Source: Aricia agestis (lineage: Eukaryota; Arthropoda; Insecta; Lepidoptera; Lycaenidae). Taken from it: 64,000 bases of DNA. The notes below the pieces were generated by a model, which saw only the letters and a list, made by a program, of their open reading frames with translations, had not been told where the DNA came from and did no database searches. The position numbers and the translations under genes were made by a program. Below, piece after piece: positions 24,801 to 39,101 of the stretch (positions are counted from its first letter, which is position 1; each line of letters starts with the position of its first letter). Location: positions 11,160,001 to 11,224,000 of the forward strand of contig NC_056407.1 in the NCBI RefSeq assembly GCF_905147365.1. Reading direction: 5' to 3'.

Positions 24801-27800
24801 TAAACTCACTCACTCGGCGAAACACAGCGGAAGCGCTGTTTCACGCCGGTTTTCTGTGAGGAGTCTAAAATGTTCAAAACAATGGTGATCTGATAATGAA
24901 ATCCTTGAGGAATCGAGGGGAATCTTTGAAATTTGTATGGAAACATATAGTGATTTTGATTTTTTCTGAAGTGTTTCAGGCACCAGGATGTACCGTGGTT
25001 CCGAAGGTACCCAACAGAACTTTTGAATCCTTATAGATACAAGTTCGAGGATTTTGGCTTTATTTATACTACTCCAAGCAAAAGCCAATGTATTTTACAT
25101 TATTTCTGCTGAACGTAGGCTCAATTTTATTTTGGAAAAAATTGGGTTTCGTAAGATATTTGAGTTTTTCGGACGCTAGGTGTAAAATCAACCAGAAAAG
25201 TTACTTATTTTGCGTACGCTGCCGAAACTATATAAGATAGAACCATAAAATGTTCTGAGTAATTGTAGATCTTATAAATATCTACAAAAAAGTCATTGTT
25301 GCAGTCTGTGAATTGACCTGAGAATCAGTTTGCTGACCGACTCTTTCCTGGGTACGCTTTTTGCAGCCGTAACCGACATCCACGCGGGCGGAGCTGCGGG
25401 CGACCGCTAGTAATAATATGTACAACTCTAAGACAACAAGCTATAAGTAATATAGCCTTGTGGTACTAAAAAGGGTAAAATTATTATTTTTTAACAAAAA
25501 ATTAAAACCGACTTCCAAGGTAAAAACAAAAGTAATATTCTTAAAAATAATCTAAAAAGAATCAAATAATTCTTATTCGTTATTATAGTGCCGTCTTCAG
25601 ACTTCGCCTAAACCTCAACTATTTCCGTACTCAATCTTCATGCTTTTGAAGTCGGTACCAGCTTAACTTAGCGTAAGTTCTATGTCAAGGATCTCAGAAC
25701 TTTTCCGGGCTGGTAGCGACTTCAAAAGTACTAAGATTGAGTACAGAAATAGTTGAGGTTTAGGCGAAGTCTGGAGACGGCACTATAATAAGGAATAGGA
25801 ATTATTTTATTCTTTTTAGATTATTTTTAAGAATATTACTTTTGTATTTACCTTGAAAGTCAGTTTTAATTTTTTGTTAAAAAATAATAATTAATAGTAA
25901 TTTCAACGAAGACAAAAAAAAGCCGTTTGGGAAATTCACCCATCTATTACAGTGAAAACCTAATAGGGAATGTCAAGCGGCATGGCATAACACACACACA
26001 GATTGTTCAAATTGTTGAAAGTAATTTTCAAAACAAAATCTCTTACGTGCTTCAGATGACACTGAGGTTCACTCATCATTTTTATTCAAATTTTTGCAAG
26101 TTACTATGTGAAGTTATGTGATCTTATTACACATAGATTTCGCGCCTTTTTAGGGTTCCGTAGCCAAATGGCAAAAAACGGAAACCTTATTTAGACAGAG
26201 CTGCGAAATAATTAATCGACGCATCGGAAGACGAAAACAAATGCATCAAGCCACTACTAGTTCGAGGCCACCTTCAGTGCAGTTTTAAACTGTCGCGTGG
26301 ATTTTTTTATGAGCCTGTGCTATCCCACTGCTAGGCAAAGGCCTCCCCCAAGGTCTGCCATCTGTCTCGCTCAAACGCCACCGCAGGCCAGCCTGGTTTG
26401 TAGGCATCCAGTTCATCTCGCCATTTCCGTCCTCTGGAACCATTTAACCATTTTAGTCCCACTTGAATTTTGCAGCTTTCATGCCGATGCGACGTCTTTA
26501 ACACCTGTTTTTGAGCGCAGCGTGCTGTTTTTTATTCGGTCAGCTAGTCTTACAACTAACATGCTCCGTTGCTCTTTGACAAACCCCGAGCTGGAACCTT
26601 TGCGACTCGGTCAATGACCAGGTAGCACCGTAGGTTAGGATGGGCAGAATACACGTCATGTCGACGAGTCTGCGTCTCATGGAGATTGGCAAATCTCCCT
26701 TCATTAACGTCTTCAAGGACCAGTAGCTCTTCCAGGCGTTTTAAATTCGACGATTGACTTCCTTTCCTAGTATTTTGTTAAAGGAGACTAACTGGCCCAA
26801 GTAGATATTATACTCGACATATTTTAATTCTTGCCCGCGTGAAACTATCTACCGTTATTTCTTTCATTGTAATTGAGCAGAAATTAGAAAAAGGTGATAC
26901 GACGATGGAAGTGGATAGTGTCTATTCAACTATCGAAAAGTACCTACATCAAACCTCCTATTTACGCGCCTAGTGATTACGTGTATCGAATGCAGCAAGC
27001 TCGACCAAAATACCCGTTCGATGTTAAAATTTAACATCCTCTTCCTCACTGTAGTGGCACCTAGGCGATGGTTTCCTCCTGCCCGTTCCTCGGTGCAGGT
27101 AATGACCAAAGGTAAGGGCGTCCATCGAATGTGTGATCCCCTGTTGTAGTATCGACTAGATCGCTTTCACAGTTCGGCGGCTGGCAGTTGGGAAGGCCAT
27201 GTGGTCTTGCCAGGTACTTAATGTAATGAGAAGCACCTGTCTATAGCGGTACGGAACCCTTCGCGCGTGAGTCACACTTGGCCGATTATTTCCGTATTAA
27301 TTTAGTTTGTTCTATGAAAGGTTAAAATATCTTAGTTGCAAGAAGAAAACACAAAAAATAATGCAGAATATCTCATACGTAACAACATTTGCAGCTAAAA
27401 TCACTTATATGTGCAGCGGAATCGTTAAAAAATACTTTTCAGGCTTTTCTAAACATTTATTACTGATAATTATATCCATAAATATCCATTTGGAAACGCT
27501 AAATGTATAGACTGCATTAAAAAGATTACAAATCTTGACATTTTTTTTTCAGTAGACAGTTTTTATCGTTTTTCTCGGAAACTTAAAAATATCTCATGAG
27601 AGATTTTATCTTTGCAACGACGATATGTAACATTATCTAAATTCTCATAATTTTAATATCTACCTGAGCAAACTCCCTGCTTTATTTATCACCATAATCC
27701 TATCATCATTATCACTTTTATTGTCTTTACATACGTGTGGTCGTGGATTAATATAATATCATATTCTTGATTGTTTTCATGTGTTAATTATTATTTTATG

Positions 27801-30800
27801 ACGTATAGTTAAATTAAATAAAAGGTAACTGTTAAAACATTTTTGAAACGATTACGAGTAAGTATAATTGTATTAAATAATAATACTTAATTTGTTTTAT
27901 TTTTGTTACGCCGCCCGCCGTATGGGTTTGTGTTTGTCTATATTGTTTATCTAATTGTACCGTAATTTGGGGTGAATAGATAGGTCTTCGAAGTTTGGTA
28001 ATTATTTTCGTAAGGTTGCAGAACGGATACCCACTTTTTTAGTCGTGTATATATAGTCTTAGGCCAAACTATTGATATAAATTTGTTTCTCTTCGGATAT
28101 GTTTGTAGTTATTAAAAAAAGACACAAAATATACGTAATTTCTAATTACTACTTATCAGGGGACAAAAGACACACCTGAGGGGTGATTGGAAAATTTTCG
28201 TAGGGCTGCCTCGTTACAGTTTCCCTATATATTCTTTATTGGATAAAGGCAAGCAAACTTGGGAAAGTTTCTTTAATTATTTGTATAAATTAAAAGTAAA
28301 ATTATATTAATATATTTTCGAGGCATTATTGTATCTGAGAAATAAAATAATGTAAATATTTACAAAAATAAATGAAATACCTTACTAATTTATATTATTC
28401 TGTTAAGAATGAATAAAATTAAATAATATTGAATGGATTAAAAAATAATCAAGAAAATTAAAAACGCTTTAAGTAACTAAAAGATTAATTTAAACTGCAG
28501 ATAACCACAACAAACTTTGTGGCAGCCCTGACATAATCATGGCTAATCACCCCTCTTTCGCAACTAATAACCCCTTGGCCGTGTCTATTAACCATATTTG
28601 CGTGCTTATTAACCTCTCAGGCGTGTTTATTCACCCCTTTCGTGTATCTAATCACCCCAAAAATTTAAAGAAAATAAGGCTTACGGATAAAGAACAATTT
28701 TGTATACTTACTGCATATTTTTACCTTAATAACTTTATCAAAATATATTATAACAGCACTGACCGCAATTTGAAGAAAACTATAAACTATTATGACCAAA
28801 ATTCACCGAAATACGGAGGTTCAAACTCGCTCGTCTAAAACGACTTGTTTTGTTGTCAACTTTGAAATTAAATTTTGGCAGTTTTAGCGATGTAGCCACA
28901 CATAAAAATTTGCCAGACTAAGGAGAATGATATCAACAAATTTATAAAGTTGCGGGTTTTTTACTGGGGATACCGAGTTTGCCATAAAAAACATTGAAAC
29001 TTATCCTAAGTTTTTTTCCTATTGCCCCCTTCAATTCTATTCACCCCGGTTTACGGTACTTACTTTAAGATTTTAACCGTATGTAACTGTTTTTTGTTCC
29101 AATAAATAAAATAAATACAAATTCAAATTCTTTATTATACTCATACACAATAGCACAAAATCCCATGCTAAGTCATATCAACTTAGCCATTACACAAGTA
29201 CAAAGGAACCAAAGTCAACTTTGTGGCGAGAGCGAGAGTGTTTGTAAAAATAAATAAAAAATTATATTTCTATTTATTAACTAAAATTTATTGTGATTAT
29301 ATTTCAGGTCTCGGCTGGTACAATTTAAAGTACTGCGCGGTGTTGACTCTTTTCCTGATCTCGATCGTGTTGGAGCCAGTTGGATACTCCTATGTGCTAC
29401 CAGCTGCAAAATGTGATCTACAGATGTCTGATTCCCACAGAGGCTTCCTAGGATCGATGCCTTATATAGGTAAATTCTTATTTCTTAAAGTCGTCAGTAA
29501 AATATCGACTAAGAGCTGACGACCAAATAGGTCATGTAGGTTCAACTGTATTAAAACTCCGTTAGCTACTTCTCTGAACGACTCTTTCTGATAATCTCCG
29601 TGCTGGCATGCCGTGGGCGGTGGGTGTGGGTGTTGTGGGGTGGGGAAAAAAATGTAGGTTCAGTAACTTTAATTTTTTGTCGTTACTGAAACAGTGTGCG
29701 CTGTGGCCTATGCATACTTTAACATTTAATCATATTGTTACGTGCTAGGGTTCGAGGATTTGGAGAGAAAGACCTGGTAGTCACCAGGTCTTTCTCTTGA
29801 AGACTTCATTAACACTGCACTAAACACTAGGTCACAACACTTAGCACTAAGTCCAAACACAAATCACTAGGTCCAATCACTAAGCACTATCACTGTCCTA
29901 GGTCGTAGCCAAGTCGCAGGTTTCACTGTTTCACTCACTATTGATCACTTGTTGTCGCCTCGAAGATCGCTCGAACTGAACTCCGGGCCGTCTACCTGCG
30001 GCTTTTTATATGGCGAGACGAATTCCAGAAAGTTCCCGATTCACGTAAACAAGTGGAACTTTCTAGGAGGCTCGAGCATGTACCACAATAAACATAAACA
30101 AAATAAACCAGTAAACACGTAATAAATGTTGGACTTTTCTAGAAAATTCGAGTATGTACTTGCGCACCTCATGCCATCTAGTATTGAGTAGGGGATTTAT
30201 GTTGCCTGTGTTCCCTCGGTAAGTTTCGCTGGTTTGTCGCTAGATGGCACTACGTGTCCGTATACCATGTACCGTAACAATATTAAGTATAAACTCATGC
30301 TCTTTTTACTTCCAAACAGAATATAATATCTAATTCATTCGTTTACAATAATTTTAAAAACTACTGTAAAGTTAACTTTAATTGCGAATATTATTTATTC
30401 ATAATTATGGCTTATTATGGATTTTTAATCGTTCATTTAACTTGTAATAACAACACGTTCTACGTAAATGCCTAGGTCATTATTGTGATAAATAGAAGCA
30501 CAATTTATGTATTTGCAGACTTTTATTTTAACCTTTTTTTTATTAAGTAAATGCCTTTGATGAGTTCCTCGTTAGTTGTTATTATGCGGCTTCACCCGCG
30601 TAAATTAGATATTTCATATAAAAATTAGTCCACAAATTACAAAAAAAGCCTATGATCCTTCACGTGGTCTACTTCTTTCAATTAACAGAAAAAATGCTCT
30701 ATTTATTCGTGAAATAAGCCCTTTCTAATAATTTCACCCATTTTTTCCACATTTTCCTCTATTTCTTCGCTCCTATTAGTTTTAGCGTGATAGAATGAAG

Positions 30801-32495
30801 CCTATAGCCTTCCTCGATAACTGGGCTATCTAAAACTGAAATATTTTTTTAAATTGAACCAATAGTTCCTGAGATAAGCGCGTTCAAATAAGCCCTTTCA
30901 AATAATTTCCCCCGTTTTTTCAACATTTTCCTCTATTTCTTCGCTCCTAATAGTCTTAGCGTGATAAAATAAAGCCTATAGCCTTTATAGCGATAACACT
31001 GAAATAATTTTTTAAATCGGACCGTTCTTATGGATATTCTTTTATCCTCAGTAAGCGTATAATATCTACTTTCCGTGATCAAAACCCTACTAAATCCGGA
31101 AAAAGGCATTCCGGGCTCCAAGTATCTCTATACCAAACATCAAAGTCAACCCAGCGGCTTAACCATGAAGAGTTTTTGTTATTTTTCAGGTGTAATATTA
31201 ACTTCGTTCCCGTGGGGATACCTAGTGGACATACGAGGAAGAAAGAAAATGATAATTTTAAGCTCCATGGCTGCGGGAATTTTAGGCGTGGCATCTGCTT
31301 TTATGCCGAACCTGTTGAGTTTCACAATATTGAAATTTTTGACGTCTCTTTTGTGAGTTTAATTAAAATAAATATTAGTTTAAGGCACTTCATTGGACCT
31401 GTTTGCAGTAACGTCATAGTACCTACTACTGACTATGCGCACGCAAATGTCTTTTTGTTCAATGAAATCATCATTGATTAATAAAATTAAATTAAGAAAT
31501 TTAAAAAAACCCCCGCCAAACAACTTTAAAAAGTAATGAAATAATATATTTTACTGACTTTAAGTTTAAATAATTCCTAAGTGTAAAGTGAAATTTTAGT
31601 CCATAATTGTTGTCACGGTGTGTCGGGGGACCGCCAACAGTGTCTTTTGCATTTTGTACATAAAGTTAATATACCTAATAGGTATATTAACTTTATGATT
31701 TTGTATCGCCACGTCATTGATTGTCTCGATTTGGTTCGCTGTGAACTGACCCTTAAACTATCTACATTAGCGATCCCTCGACACACCTTGACAACAATTA
31801 TGGACTAAAATATCACTTTACACTTAGGAATTATTTAAACTTAAAGTCAGTAAAATATATTATTTCATTACTTTTTAAAGTTGTTTGGCGGGGTTTTTTT
31901 TAAATTTCTTAATTTAATTTTATTTTATGCTTTTTAAACTTGTGTTGGTTATAGTGCAGAATAATTATGTTCTGTTGATAGAACAGGATCATAATATTAT
32001 ATCCCAATGAATACCATCTAGGAATGTCCTTTTGGATGAGGCCGTCAATATGAGTCCAAACATGAAACCTCCACTTTGAGTTCATATGGAGCTCGGTTCC
32101 TATAGAATCCAGCAGCAGCATGCAAAGATTTACAGTTTATCTACGTCTTACTAGCTGTTGCATTTAAAATGAGCCCAAACACGAAACCATTGCTCTTAGT
32201 TGGAGAGGAGCTGGGTATCCTATTGATTACCAGGTGATGCTGCAGCACCAGATCAACTTTCCATTAATGTGCAAATATTCATAACGGCGTGACATTTATG
32301 AACTAGAATGCAATAAAGCCCACCAAACGACTGCAAGTTGCTAATCGGCCCTTCACGAACCAGATGAACCGCGATTTTTCAGCACGTAGCAGGCTGATGA
32401 TGATGAACTATAGCTAAGAACACTCTCAATTAAGTCAGCTTTCAAACAAAACAACTAGATCAAAATCGGTCCACCCTACGACGTGCTACGATGCC

Positions 32496-32577
<82 letters not shown>

Positions 32578-35500
32578 CGACAGACAGACACGTCAAACTT
32601 ATAACACCCCTCTTTTTTGTCGGGGGTTAAAAATAATAATCATTGATCAATTTTGAGATTTGCCTCTCAAAAACACTCGGCTCGACTCGGCAAGAAAATC
32701 AACAACACTTAATGTTGTCCATTTTAGACCTTTAATGTTAGTCGTTGCGATTTACCTTGATTGAAAGGATTTTATTTTTCAGCATCGCATGCCCTGCGTC
32801 AGTGCCGTACACATTCATAGGTGAAATATTACCAGCTAAATACAGAGACGTCATACTCTCAGTGTCCAACGCCTTACAGATAACTGGATCAGCTTTAGTT
32901 CCATGTAAGTATATACTTACTTTATACTAGGTTCCCGTTGTACCATATTAACTTTCTTATCTTTTTTTTAATGAAAACGAGCAAACGGGTCACCTGATTG
33001 AAAGCATACTTCCGTCACCCATGCGACACTCGCAGCATCAGAAGAGCTGCAAGTGCGTTGCTGGCCTATAAGAGGGAATAGGGTAATAGGGGAGGGTAGG
33101 AAAGGGAATAGGGGAGGGTAGGGAAGAGAACAGGATAGGGGATCGGGCCTCCGGTAAACTCACTCACTCGGCGAAACACAGCGCAAGCGCTGTTTCACGC
33201 CGGTTTTCTGTGAGCCCGTGGTATTTCTCCGGTCGAGCCGGCCCATTCGTGCCAAAGCATGGCTCTCCCACGTCAGTATCTTTTTCTTTATAATTTCCTA
33301 CGTAGTTAGTTTTAACCCACATAAGTGCTAATGGACCTTAACGACATCATTATTTATGTACATAGTTTCTAATCGGTCTTTCAGTATTCGCATGGGCCAT
33401 ACTTCCGTTGGACTTCCGGTTAGACTTCGGAACATATTACTTTCGATCCTGGAGGATGCTGTCAGTTTTGTACTCCTGTTCCTTCTTAATATCGGCGTTG
33501 CTAATGCTGTGCGGACCTGAGAGTCCAAAATACCTCCTACAACAAGGGAGGCACGAGGAATCATTGCAAGCACTAAGGAAGATTTACGCAGGCAATAAAA
33601 ATAAGCCTGCCAGTGAATATCCAGTAAGTTTTCGATGCATTATTACATTAGAGGGTTCCTGCGCAGCTCCGCCCGCGTAAATAATGAATTTTTGAGGAAC
33701 CGTACATTTTCCCGCAAAAAAATAGCCAATATCTTTGCCCGTGGTCTATTTTATACCTGTGCCTCAGTCTAGTACTTCAGTATAGAAAGAACTACATATT
33801 ATCTTTAACTTTTTTATCATTTTTAGGTAAAACGCTTGACAATGCCTGAAAGTAAAAAAGAGAAAGTATCATTCGTCAAGTCTCTTAAGTCACAATCGGT
33901 TCCGCTTCTGAAGCCGCCTTATCTAAAATACATGGCTCTGAATGGAATTTTGTTAATTGGAACTTTTGCCACGTAAGTAGGTAAATTCCTCATTTAAAAC
34001 ATTAAAATTCTTTAAGTACTCTCAATTTTGGGATTGTTATGAATAACTGCAATAGGAACGCATAGGCTAGAAAAATTAAAAAAAAAAACCTTTTCTAAAA
34101 ACGGTTGCTTTCTTCAACTTCTAGGTGTTGCCTTTAGAATGTAAGTAGTTAACTGCCGCACTCAGAGTGGAACATTAATTACTTAAATGTAATGAATTCA
34201 AAACTTTGACATAAGCCCCATACATTATCTGTCAAACTCTCCATTAAATTGAAGGTTAATCGTAATTAAATGTCTCTGAGTACGGCGATAAGTGTTCTTA
34301 ATTTACTTAATAGTTTTTAACTATGTCGGAATATTTCAATTAACTTCAATTATTTTTTAGACTCAACGGCTTATACATTTGGTTGCCCGATGTCCTGAAC
34401 AGAGTGCTGACAGGAAGCGGAGAAACCATGACTGTTTGTCAAGTTATACGACAAAGATTAAATGAGGTAAGTATGTCTACTAATTTGTCTCATAAATTAT
34501 GGTTCATGCTAGAAAGTCGAAGGATTTTACAAACCAACTACACAAATCTGCAAAATTAACAACAAGCATTTGTTAAGTTACCACAGAGTTATGTAGGTAT
34601 ATACAATGTGTAACAAAAAATAAGTGATAATACTTTAGGGTGTGTACGTGTTCCTTGTAGAGAGTTCACTGTGAAAGTAATATGAGTAAGTAAATACACA
34701 CATAAACTTTTCAGACCCACATAGACGAAGTGTGCGTGGATCAAATCGACAGAATGACGTACATCATCAACGCGTCGGCCAACATGACCTGCGCCGTCGT
34801 CGCCGTGCTCCTCAGCAGCGCCGTCAGATTCCTAGGCAAAAAAGTCCTGTTGATAGGCATGTTCTCGGCGATAGGCGTATTCGTGATCCTCATAAACTTC
34901 GTGACGCAGCAGGTGCTGTTCGCCATTCTGTTGTCGTCGATACAGCTGACGGCCGTTGTACTTGGGCCTATTAACGCGTTTGCCGTGGATATATTTCCGA
35001 CGAATTTGAGGTAATTAAAAAAAGTCCAGTTTTACTTAGCTCTGGCCCGTCCCTAAACAATTTTTTTTATAAAAATTATGCTCAAGACTTGGCTAGAGCA
35101 CTGCCGTGCCCCCAGATGGAGGTATTATATTATTAATTATTATCAAAACCGTGGGCTGGGGCTGAACTCGTGGAAATTTATATATTAACCAATCGCTACC
35201 TACTTGTTTCATTGATCCGCTCACGAATATAATATTGTGCTCGCATTTCTATATAGTACCTGGATGACCGAGCTTTACTCGGTATGGCAAACACTCATTG
35301 ACTTCGTGTTACTTGATAACGCCATCTGCTGGTCGTTAAAAGAATTAGTTGCTAACAAAATAGTATTATTATTCGCCAATAGATGTCAGGAATAGTCATA
35401 TTTTTCAGTTTATCGATTATCGATAAAACACGAATACAAAAACATTTTTTGAAAATGATTCCTAGCTAGATCGATTTATCGCCCCCGAAACCCTCTATAT

Positions 35501-38495
35501 ACTAAATTTCATGAAAATCGTTGGAGCCGATTCCTCTCTAGGCCTCTTGGTCCTTGGATATCGTTGCTAAGCTACGGCAACGCCGCGGGTCGGTTGACGG
35601 CGGAAACTCACGGGCGCTTTTCTCATATGATTCTAATACAAGTCACTGCACTTTTTTCGTAATTGTTTATATTTTTAGCACAATAAAAAGTAATTATTAT
35701 TGATTGTGGACTTCATAATATTTCCGTAGACTTTTTCCGCGGAAAATCAGTACTTATCGAAAGCTATATTTACTTAAATATACACGATCATGAAATATTC
35801 TTTCAAATTCATTGAATATGAATATTTATATATTACTTTGTATTTATTTATTTGTAAGATCATCTTCTTAGTTATTACTTATTACTAAAAAAACAGGTTG
35901 TTTACCAAGCAATCATGTTCATGGAGTCTTTGAAATCCATGAAGATGGAGAACGAATCATCCGTGTAAAAGTAATACCACAGACCAGAGTAGGTAATCGA
36001 CTGTACGACGTGAAAGTGGAGCTATGTATTAAATAATCTAAACAAATATATTTTCAGCAACTTTTCAACCATAGATGCAAAATAAAAATGGAAAATGCAG
36101 ATGTATTTCATTATCAAAGAATTTTTTGTTTGATTTTTATGATTAATATGTAATATAATGAATTTACTAGATGACGCCCGCAACTCCGTTGTGCCATAAC
36201 TCTTACACAACGGAGTAACCGCGCGGGATTCGGGAACCGTACATTTTCCCGAGACAAAAAGTATCCTATGTCCAGTGGCGTAAATATAGGGCTGGCAAAA
36301 TGCCACGGGCCCCCGACACAAATGGGCAAAAATTTTAAGTACATAATATTGTTTATTATAAACGTGACGATTTTTACTGATATAGCCCCATCAATTTGCC
36401 ACGGGACCCGGATCTTATAGTTACGTCACTGTCTATGTCCTTTTTCGGGACTTTTAAGAATATACCTATTATGGAGTTATCCATGCCAAATTTCAGCAAA
36501 ATCTGTTCAGCAGTTTAGGCGTTAAGAGGTAAGACAGACACACTTTCGCACTTATAATATTATTAGTAAATTAGTAATATCAGTAATTAGTATATATCAG
36601 TATGATAATATAAATGCGAAAGTGAATATTGAAGAAATTAGTAATAAATATTGAACCGACAATAATTTTATTTATGTAAGTATATCATTTTTTCAATTAC
36701 AATATATTATTATACATAAAACAATGATTATATTAAAAATAACTTGCACGTGATATTTTAGAAATATTCATGCGAGATTTAGATTTAAGTATGATTAATA
36801 ATCGGCATGTTGATTTCGATACGTTTCCCAATTCCGTCTCAGAAACGAATAAAACGTTAATTCACGATTCGAAGATTGGGAATTTTTGCACCCTACAACA
36901 CAACAGTACCTCGTATCGTCCATATTTTCCTATTTCAGAGCATTTTTTAACGTTTTCAACGTGTTTTCATTGAAACTAGTAAACCGTATTTTACAGCTGA
37001 TCGCACTCTGACACCCACGTGTTGCCTGAATCTGCCACTCGCCGCGCCACTAGAGATATCCAAGAGGCCTATAGCATAGAGGAAAATATACTTTCACTTA
37101 TAATACCACAAGAGCTGCCAGATAATTTTGAAGCTCGTGTGGTATTCGGGGGATTATTTTTCCGTCCCAAATGTCGGCCAATAGAATTAGAATTTGTTTT
37201 TTATATATAGCAACTACCAGAGAAAATTTTCAAAAAATTATCAGTATAATACCATGTAGGTTGTACCACGTGACGTCGAATGGTGCAATTCTATTGGTCG
37301 ATATTTGGGTCGGAAAAATAATCACGATAATAATGCTGCAGTTTGTATTTAGAATTGTCATCCCGACTTATCATGTGTTGTGCTGTGTTTGTGCATAATG
37401 ATAAATCCTAATCAAACAGAAATAACAAAGTCATTCCACTATCAGCAAAATGTCGTTTTTGAACTTTGAACTAATAATAAACCATTCATACAGTTATTTA
37501 GATTAATTTAATAATTTAGATAATAAGACCTCATGCTGAATTACGTACCATCGAAGAATTTGATTCATAGGCAGATTGCAAACGTACGTCGTTTGGTCGG
37601 GTTATATCAAATCAATGTTAGTGGCTTAATGGCTGAGCTTAACTCTTCTATGAACTTTAATGATAGAATCTAACTCAAAGTCCCATTAGTAATTACCCAT
37701 AGAACCAAATTTCAATGTAACTAATTTCCATTTTCAATTTTTTTACAGAGGAATGGCGATTGGGCTGACTATGATGATTGGACGCATGGGCTCAGTTTTC
37801 GGTGCCAATATAGCTGGTCTGCTCTTGAACTCTGCCTGTGAAATAACGTTTTATGGATTTGGGGGATCTCTACTGTGTAAGTTCAAAGCTTTTGAGGCAA
37901 ACTTTTTAAGCGCGTCGGAAAGATTTCATGTAATTAACAAATTTAAAAAACCCCCGCCAAACAACTTTAAAAAGTAATAAAATAATATATTTTACTGACT
38001 TTGAGTTTAAATAATTCCTAAGTGTAAAGTGATATTTTGGTCCATAATTGGTGTCACGGTGTGTCGGGGGACCGCCAACAGTGTCTTTTGCATTTTGTCT
38101 CAATTCGGTTCGCTGTGAACTGACCCTTAACTTAAACTATAATGTTATGTGAAATCAAACATCTACGTTAGCGGTCCCCCGACACACCTTGACAACAATT
38201 ATGGACTAAAATATCACTTTACACTTAGGAATTATTTAAACTTAAAGTCAGTAAAATATATTATTTTATTACTTTTTAAAGTTGTTTGGCGGGGTTTTTT
38301 TTTAATTTCTTAATTTAATTTTATTTCATGCTTTTTAAATTAGTGTTCGTTATTGTGCAGAATAATTCCTATCAACAGGATCATATTATATCCCAATGAA
38401 TACCATCTAGGAATGTCCTTTTTAACCCCCGACAAAAAAGAGGGGTGTTATAAGTTTGACGTGTCTGTCTGTCGATCTGTCTGTCTGTCTGTCGA

Positions 38496-38564
<69 letters not shown>

Positions 38565-39067
38565 GGCATCGTAGCATCCAAACGGGTGGACCGATTTTGA
38601 TCTAGTTTTTTTTTGTTTGAAACCTCCACTTTGGGTTCATATTGAGCTCGGCTTTTATGTAATCCAGGTGATGCTGCTGCAGCAGCATGCAAAAATTTAT
38701 TGATTATTATTTACGTCTTACTAGTTCTCGCAATTCAAATGAGCCCAAACACGAAACCATTGCTCTAAGTTGGTGAGGAGTTTGGTATCCTATTGATTAC
38801 CAGGTGATGCTGCAGCACCAGGTCAACATTCCATTAATGTATAAATATTCATAAATGTCACGAACTAGAATGCAAAAAAATATAAAGCCCACCAAACGAC
38901 TACAAGTTGCTGTCGGCCCGTCATGAACCAGATGAACCGCGATATTTCAGCACGGAGCAGGCTGATGATGATGAAGTATAGCTAAGAACACTCTCGATTA
39001 AGTCAGCTTTCAAACAAAAAAAACCACGTGATCAAAATCGGTCCACCCGTTTGGCTGCTACGATGCC

Positions 39068-39101
<34 letters not shown>

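Larger units (their letters stand above)
31480..32632. repeat. duplicated block, copy 1 (intron 3)
   Basis: The MITE, the following gtgcagaataatt...cccaatgaataccatctaggaatgtcc, caccaaacgac, gcaggctgatgatgatgaa and the terminal (ACAG)n element occur in the same order at 37931-39176 in intron 9. Confidence 0.85.

Noticed and set aside
24567..25088. Pro/Leu-rich minus-strand frames
   Set aside because: Both come from the family-A SINE and flanking family B; similar frames appear in each copy.
28539..28838. 99-codon frame with 7-residue repeats
   Set aside because: Created by the 21-bp minisatellite in a transposon-like element within an intron.
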